Positions 59,636 through 64,000 of a stretch of DNA of 64,000 nucleotides are shown here, in pieces. Each line of letters starts with the position of its first letter. The stretch's first letter is position 1. Made by a program: the position numbers and the translations under genes. The stretch spans positions 62,001-126,000 of the forward strand of contig QOQW01000011.1 in NCBI GenBank assembly GCA_003327425.1, written 5' to 3'. Under the pieces are notes generated by a model. It saw nothing but the letters and a program-made list of their open reading frames with translations. It was not told where the DNA came from and made no database searches. The DNA comes from Candidatus Ozemibacter sibiricus. Lineage in GTDB: Bacteria; Muiribacteriota; Ozemobacteria; Ozemobacterales; Ozemobacteraceae.

Positions 59636-60646
59636 ATGACCACCAATGAGCAGACCTTCGCTCTGTCGGAAGAAGTGGCCCGCCGCCTGTTCGGCATCGG
59701 GCAAGGCCGCGGTCTGGAGCTGATCCGCCAGCTCCCCCAGGTGACCGCGCGGGCGCGTGGCAACTGCCTGGTGGTCAAAGGGCCGCCCGACCAGCTGACG
59801 GTGGTGGGACGGTTCCTCGAGGCGTTGGCCCGCCGCCTGGAGGGCGGGGGCGGCGGCGAGTTCGACCAGGCCGATCTGCAGCGGTTGTTCCAGGAGTTCA
59901 CCGAAGGGACCGGCGCCGGTTCGACCGGCGAGCGCCTGCCGCGCGAGGCTCCCTATGACGAGCTGCTGGTCACGCACAGCGGCCGGTCGGTCCGCCCCAA
60001 GACGGCGGCTCAGCAGGCCTACGTCGAGGCCATGCGCCGCCACCTGGTGACGGTGGCGATCGGCCCCGCCGGCACCGGCAAAACCTACCTGGCCATCGCC
60101 ATGGCCGTGCGGGCCCTGCGCGACAAGCAGGTCAGCCGGGTGATCCTGTCGCGCCCGACCATCGAGGCCGGCGAGAAGCTGGGCTACCTGCCGGGCGATC
60201 TGCTCGAGAAGGTCGATCCGCATTTCCGGCCGCTGTACGATGCCCTGCAGGAATTCCTCGGCGTGTCGCGCTTCCAGCAATACCTGCGGCAGGGCATCAT
60301 CGAGATCACGCCTCTGGGGTTCATGCGGGGGCGCACCTTCAACGAGGCGTTCATCGTGCTCGACGAGGCCCAGAACACGACCGTGAAGCAGATGCGCATG
60401 TTCCTGACCCGGATGGGCTTCGGCTCGCGGGTGGTGGTGACCGGCGATCGTACCCAGATCGACCTGCCCTCCTCCCGCGATTCGGCGCTGCTGACCCTGC
60501 GCAAGGTGCTGGGCGAGATCGCCGATGTCGCGTTCGTCGACCTGTCGGCCCGCGATGTCATCCGGCATGAGCTGGTCAAGAAGATCATCCAGGCGTATGA
60601 ATCGTTCTTCCACGAGTCCGAGAGGGAGGAGCCCGCGTTGTCGTGA
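59636..60646 (+). CDS. phoH: PhoH-family ATPase (YbeZ)
   Basis: A 336-residue nucleotide-binding protein. An N-terminal KH-like region is followed by the PhoH ATPase: GPAGTGKT (143-150), [29 protein letters not shown] and [13 protein letters not shown]. PhoH/YbeZ partners YbeY in ribosomal RNA maturation; ybeY is indeed two genes downstream. ATG 59636 follows GAGGGCGG. Its stop overlaps the start of pgpH. Confidence 0.95.
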   Translation: MTTNEQTFALSEEVARRLFGIGQGRGLELIRQLPQVTARARGNCLVVKGPPDQLTVVGRFLEALARRLEGGGGGEFDQADLQRLFQEFTEGTGAGSTGERLPREAPYDELLVTHSGRSVRPKTAAQQAYVEAMRRHLVTVAIGPAGTGKTYLAIAMAVRALRDKQVSRVILSRPTIEAGEKLGYLPGDLLEKVDPHFRPLYDALQEFLGVSRFQQYLRQGIIEITPLGFMRGRTFNEAFIVLDEAQNTTVKQMRMFLTRMGFGSRVVVTGDRTQIDLPSSRDSALLTLRKVLGEIADVAFVDLSARDVIRHELVKKIIQAYESFFHESEREEPALS

Positions 60647-62844
60647 CCGAACCCGCCTCCCCCGTGCTCTTCTCCAGCTACCTGTCCTGGCTCGACATCC
60701 CGGTCAAGCGGCAACGCACCTTCCTGCTCCAGTTGGCCGGATTTTCGGCCGTGGTGGTGCTCATCCTGCTGATCGATTTCTCGTCGTTCAGCGCCGACGT
60801 CGAAGAAGGGAAGGAGGCCCCCAAGACGATCCTGTGCCCGCGCTCGATCTCGTTCATCGACGAGAAGAAGACGCAGGAGCTGCGACGTTCCGCTGAAGAG
60901 AAGATCGAGCCGGTCATCACCCACCTCGAGCATGCCGAAGCCGAGGCGGTGGTCAAGCTCGAGCGGTTCCTCGAGGAGGCCACCCTGTTCTATCAGGCGT
61001 TGCACGATCGCCCGGAGGCGGCCGAAGGGGCGATCGCCTCCTATTTCCCCAACGAACGCCTGCTGGAGCCGGACGGCCTGCGCGACCTGCTGGCGCTCAG
61101 CCCGATGGAGTTCGATCGGCTGAAGCGCTCGGCGGTCCAGATCCTGCGGAATTTCTCGCAGGAGGTCATCACCGCTCGCACCATCGAACTGGTGCGGGGG
61201 AAGGTCGCCAACAGCACGAAATCGCTGCCGGGGTCGATGCGCTTCCGGCAGTTGATCGCCGATGTCGTCAAGAACGCCCTGTCGATCAATGCGATCGAGG
61301 ACGAGAAGCAGACCCGCCAGTTGCGGGAAGCGGCCTCCCGGTCGGTGGCGCCGGTCATGCGCAGTTTCGCCAAGGGACAGAAGATCATCGAGAAAGGGGT
61401 CATCGTCACCGCCGACGACCTCTACGTGCTGCGCACCATCGAGAACCAGATCCACAAGAACCGGGTGCTGGCGCTGGCGGGCAACCTGCTGCTGGCTTCG
61501 CTGCTGGTGGTCATTTCGCTGGCCTACCTGCGCCTGTCGCGGCCCCAGATCCTCAAGGAGAACGAGTTGTTCCGGCTGATCGGGGGATTGTGGCTGGCGG
61601 CGCTGCTGCTCGGCAAGATCGTCTTCTCGTTCGGCGACGCCTACGATCAGCCCACCCTGGCCATCCTGCTGACGCCGCTGCCGTCCATCGGCATCCTGAT
61701 GGCGATCCTGATCGATTTCCAGGTGGCGATGTTCAATCAATTGCTGCTGGGCCTGCTGATGCTCCTGGTCGCGCAGGCCAATGCCCGGTTCGCCATCGTC
61801 AGCCTGCTCGGCGGGGTGATCGGCATCCTCGCCTGGCGCACCTCGGCCCGCGATGCCACCATGCGCAGCACGGTGGGCTGGTCGGGGGTCAAGGTCGGGA
61901 TCGGCAACAGCGTCGCCCTGTTGGGCCTGCTGCTGCTCGATGCCGAGAGTTTCTCCTTCATGAAGGTGCGCGAGATCGTCGAGCTGGTTGGGTTCGGGTT
62001 CGGCAATGGCATCCTGTCGGGCATTTTGACGAATGGCGCGTTGCCCTACATCGAGAGTTTCTTCGCCCTGGCCACCAGTTCGCGCCTGCTCGAGCTGGCC
62101 GATCTGTCGCAGCCCCTGATCAAGCGGCTGGCCGAGGAGGCCCCCGGCACCTACCAGCACAGCATCATCGTCGGCAATCTGTCCGAAGCGGCGGCCAACG
62201 CGATCGGGGCCGATGCCCTGCTGGCCAAGATCGGGGGCTATTTCCACGACATCGGCAAGCTGAAGCGTCCGGCCTATTTCGTCGAGAACCAGACTGGCGG
62301 CAATCGGCACGACCAGGTGACGCCCTACATGTCCAGCCTCATCCTGGTCGGGCACATTCGCGACGGGCTCGACCTGGGAAGGGAATACGGGCTGCCCGAA
62401 CGGGTGCTCTCCTTGATCGCCCAGCACCATGGCACCACCCTGATCTCCTATTTCTACGAACAGGCCAAGACCGACACCGAGGGCCAGAAGGTCAATGAAG
62501 AACGGTTCCGCTACCCTGGCCCCAAACCCCAGACCAAGGAGGCCGCCATCGTCATGCTGGCCGACTCGGTCGAAGCGGCCTCGCGCACCCTGACCCAGCC
62601 GACCCACGGCCGCATCGAAGGCCTGGTCGAAAAGATCATCGAGAACAAGTTCAACGACGAGAACCAGCTCGATGAAAGCGATCTGACGCTCAAAGACATC
62701 GAGCAGATCCAGCAGACCTTTGTCAGGGTACTCTCTTCCATGTATCATGGAAGAATCGACTACCCGGGGAAACTCTCCAACCAGCCCAAGGGAGGATCAG
62801 ATGGAAGTCCTCATCAACAACCGCCAAAAGAAGATCCGTCTTAA
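60643..62844 (+). CDS. pgpH: Cyclic-di-AMP phosphodiesterase PgpH (7TMR-HD)
   Basis: A 733-residue membrane protein starting at GTG 60643. One N-terminal helix (LQLAGFSAVVVLILLIDF) and an extracytoplasmic domain (about 50-270) are followed by about six to seven helices (271-480). The cytoplasmic HD domain has His535-Asp536 in GGYFHDIGKLKRP and HHGTTL; this is the PgpH/YqfF family. It hydrolyses cyclic-di-AMP and is regulated by its external domain. ybeY begins inside its last 44 bases. Confidence 0.93.
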   Translation: MTEPASPVLFSSYLSWLDIPVKRQRTFLLQLAGFSAVVVLILLIDFSSFSADVEEGKEAPKTILCPRSISFIDEKKTQELRRSAEEKIEPVITHLEHAEAEAVVKLERFLEEATLFYQALHDRPEAAEGAIASYFPNERLLEPDGLRDLLALSPMEFDRLKRSAVQILRNFSQEVITARTIELVRGKVANSTKSLPGSMRFRQLIADVVKNALSINAIEDEKQTRQLREAASRSVAPVMRSFAKGQKIIEKGVIVTADDLYVLRTIENQIHKNRVLALAGNLLLASLLVVISLAYLRLSRPQILKENELFRLIGGLWLAALLLGKIVFSFGDAYDQPTLAILLTPLPSIGILMAILIDFQVAMFNQLLLGLLMLLVAQANARFAIVSLLGGVIGILAWRTSARDATMRSTVGWSGVKVGIGNSVALLGLLLLDAESFSFMKVREIVELVGFGFGNGILSGILTNGALPYIESFFALATSSRLLELADLSQPLIKRLAEEAPGTYQHSIIVGNLSEAAANAIGADALLAKIGGYFHDIGKLKRPAYFVENQTGGNRHDQVTPYMSSLILVGHIRDGLDLGREYGLPERVLSLIAQHHGTTLISYFYEQAKTDTEGQKVNEERFRYPGPKPQTKEAAIVMLADSVEAASRTLTQPTHGRIEGLVEKIIENKFNDENQLDESDLTLKDIEQIQQTFVRVLSSMYHGRIDYPGKLSNQPKGGSDGSPHQQPPKEDPS

Positions 62845-63442
62845 TACCCGTCGGATCCGCCTCATCGCTGAGGAGATCATGCGGTTCGAAGGCCTCCCCG
62901 ACCGGACCGAACTGTCGCTGGTCTTCTGCGATGACGATTTCATCCAGAAACTCAACCATCAGCATCTCGGCCGGGACGAGCCCACCGACGTGCTGTCCTT
63001 CCCGCTCGAGGAAGACGATTTCGAGCATGGCGACCGGCTGATCGGCGATATCGTCATCAGCGTCGAGACGGCCTGTCGGCAGGCGCAGAAACTGCGCCAT
63101 TCGGTCGGCCTGGAGATCGTCTTCCTTTTGATCCATGGCTTGCTGCACTTGGAGCACTACGATCACCAGCGCCGGGAAGATCTCAAACGCATGCGCGACC
63201 GGGAGATGACCATCTTTTCGCATCTCAGCGAGAAGAAGCTGCTGAAGGGCATCGAGGTCGGCCCCCAGGCCTCCCTCATCGCCCGGACCCAGCGCCGTTC
63301 GACCTCGAAGACCTCTCAGTCAGCAGGGGCAGAAGACGAGAAAGGAACCAAGAGGCGTTCAGTGAAACGCCGGGCAGGCGGTGCGGCCCGCTCCGCCGAG
63401 ACGCGCCTCCGTTCGCGCCAGCCTTCTCGTACGGAGAATTGA
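62801..63442 (+). CDS. ybeY: Endoribonuclease YbeY
   Basis: A 213-residue zinc-dependent rRNA maturation and quality-control nuclease. The metal site HGLLHLEHYDH has the three histidines of the family. LGRDEPTDVLSFPLEED, and IGDIVIS before it, match YbeY. The last 60 residues are a Lys/Arg/Ser-rich tail absent from most homologues. ATG 62801 has AAGGGAGG upstream and overlaps the end of pgpH; an earlier in-frame start at 62720 is unlikely. Confidence 0.94.
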   Translation: MEVLINNRQKKIRLNTRRIRLIAEEIMRFEGLPDRTELSLVFCDDDFIQKLNHQHLGRDEPTDVLSFPLEEDDFEHGDRLIGDIVISVETACRQAQKLRHSVGLEIVFLLIHGLLHLEHYDHQRREDLKRMRDREMTIFSHLSEKKLLKGIEVGPQASLIARTQRRSTSKTSQSAGAEDEKGTKRRSVKRRAGGAARSAETRLRSRQPSRTEN

Positions 63443-63599
63443 CGGTGCCCATGGGGCGAGCAACGCAGATGGCGATGCGCCTTTCCCGCCTTCGGGAGCG
63501 CCGACGACGGCCTGGAGGTCGGTCGCGCGGCCCGCACCCCGACGACCTGCACCCGGAAGGCTGGTCTGACCGCGCCCCCGGCGGACCGACGGTCTGACC

Positions 63600-64000
63600 A
63601 TGGAGACGGCGTTCCATACCCTGGTCTTCCTCTTCCTGCTGTGTTGTTCGGCCTTCCTGTCGGCCAGCGAGACCGCCTTCTTCTCGCTCTCTCCGCTGCG
63701 CCTGCGCAAGCAGGAGGATGAAGGCGATGCGGCCGCCACCGAGATCCTGGGGGTGCTGGCCGACAAGCAGACCCTGCTGACCACGGTCCTGCTGGGCAAT
63801 ACCTTCGTCAATGTCGCGGCCACCGCCATGGCCACGCATTTCCTGCTCGATCGGCTGCCCGGGCTGGCGGGCGATCCGGCCGGCGGCTGGCTGGCGTCTC
63901 CCCAGGCCGCGGTGGCCGTCGCCTCGGTGGTGATGACCGTCATCCTGCTGCTGTGCGGCGAGATCACGCCCAAGGTGGTGGCGCTCTACAATGCCCCCGG
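63600..64000 (+). CDS. CNNM/CorC-family membrane protein (HlyC/CorC), partial
   Basis: The first 133 residues of a CNNM transmembrane (DUF21) protein are visible before the window ends. The opening FHTLVFLFLLCCSAFLSASETAFFSL and TVLLGNTFVNVAATAMAT, then VIFLLCGEITPK-like VILLLCGEITPKVVALYN, identify the family. Full-length members also have CBS and CorC-HlyC domains and are linked to magnesium transport or membrane integrity. Located after ybeY, where corC often lies. The 157-base gap before it has no feature. Confidence 0.92.
   Translation, partial: METAFHTLVFLFLLCCSAFLSASETAFFSLSPLRLRKQEDEGDAAATEILGVLADKQTLLTTVLLGNTFVNVAATAMATHFLLDRLPGLAGDPAGGWLASPQAAVAVASVVMTVILLLCGEITPKVVALYNAP

Overview
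The window is GC-rich, densely coded DNA from a diderm (Gram-negative-type) bacterium. It carries a TolC-like outer-membrane channel, a predicted outer-membrane barrel and periplasmic adaptor proteins. It also has genes common in Firmicutes and deep-branching phyla (khpA, rbgA, pgpH, phoH-ybeY). Several promoters match the sigma-70 consensus with 17-base spacers. I cannot name the species; an uncultured deep-branching phylum is only a guess. No transposase, integrase, phage structural gene or CRISPR array was seen.

Left part (1-15460): a hybrid histidine kinase cut by the window edge; a free-standing intein-like Hint protein whose end overlaps the start of a PcrA/UvrD helicase; a membrane-anchored CBM48-like protein; a PocR-like/GAF4/HD-GYP protein; a predicted outer-membrane protein; nadC; an ECF sigma/anti-sigma pair; and an EF-hand protein. 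Positions 15661-22111 hold a TolC, adaptor, ABC ATPase, FtsX-type permease (MacAB-like) export operon followed by a DUF1576-like membrane protein. Positions 22127-27329 hold exported proteins: a possible C-H-D cysteine peptidase, an acidic zinc-ribbon protein and an orphan PhnD-like binding protein.

Defence island (27650-39260): a type I restriction-modification locus with two added modules. Upstream, a 375-base copy of the hsdM promoter, leader and first codons ends in a 73-codon mini-hsdM. This runs into an AAA ATPase and a DUF4276 TOPRIM-like gene, a pair with the architecture of PARIS. The full hsdM, an hsdS broken by one missing A in an A6 tract, an Abi_C-like gene, a RloC/PrrC-like ATPase with a candidate anticodon-nuclease triad, and hsdR then follow with overlapping stop and start codons. 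tRNA-Ala(GGC) lies just beyond and may mark the island edge.

Right part (39600-64000): a FecR-like anti-sigma/ECF sigma operon; a membrane-embedded spermidine-synthase-like protein; an operon of an SH3 protein, a large pilus-type protein and two prepilins that reads directly into a third ECF sigma and its anti-sigma; two tandem GalT-family genes, one with a changed active site; a single-gene transcription unit of unknown function; a very acidic protein; and a housekeeping block ffh-rpsP-khpA-rimM-trmD-rplS-lepB-rbgA-phoH-pgpH-ybeY ending in a partial CNNM/CorC gene.
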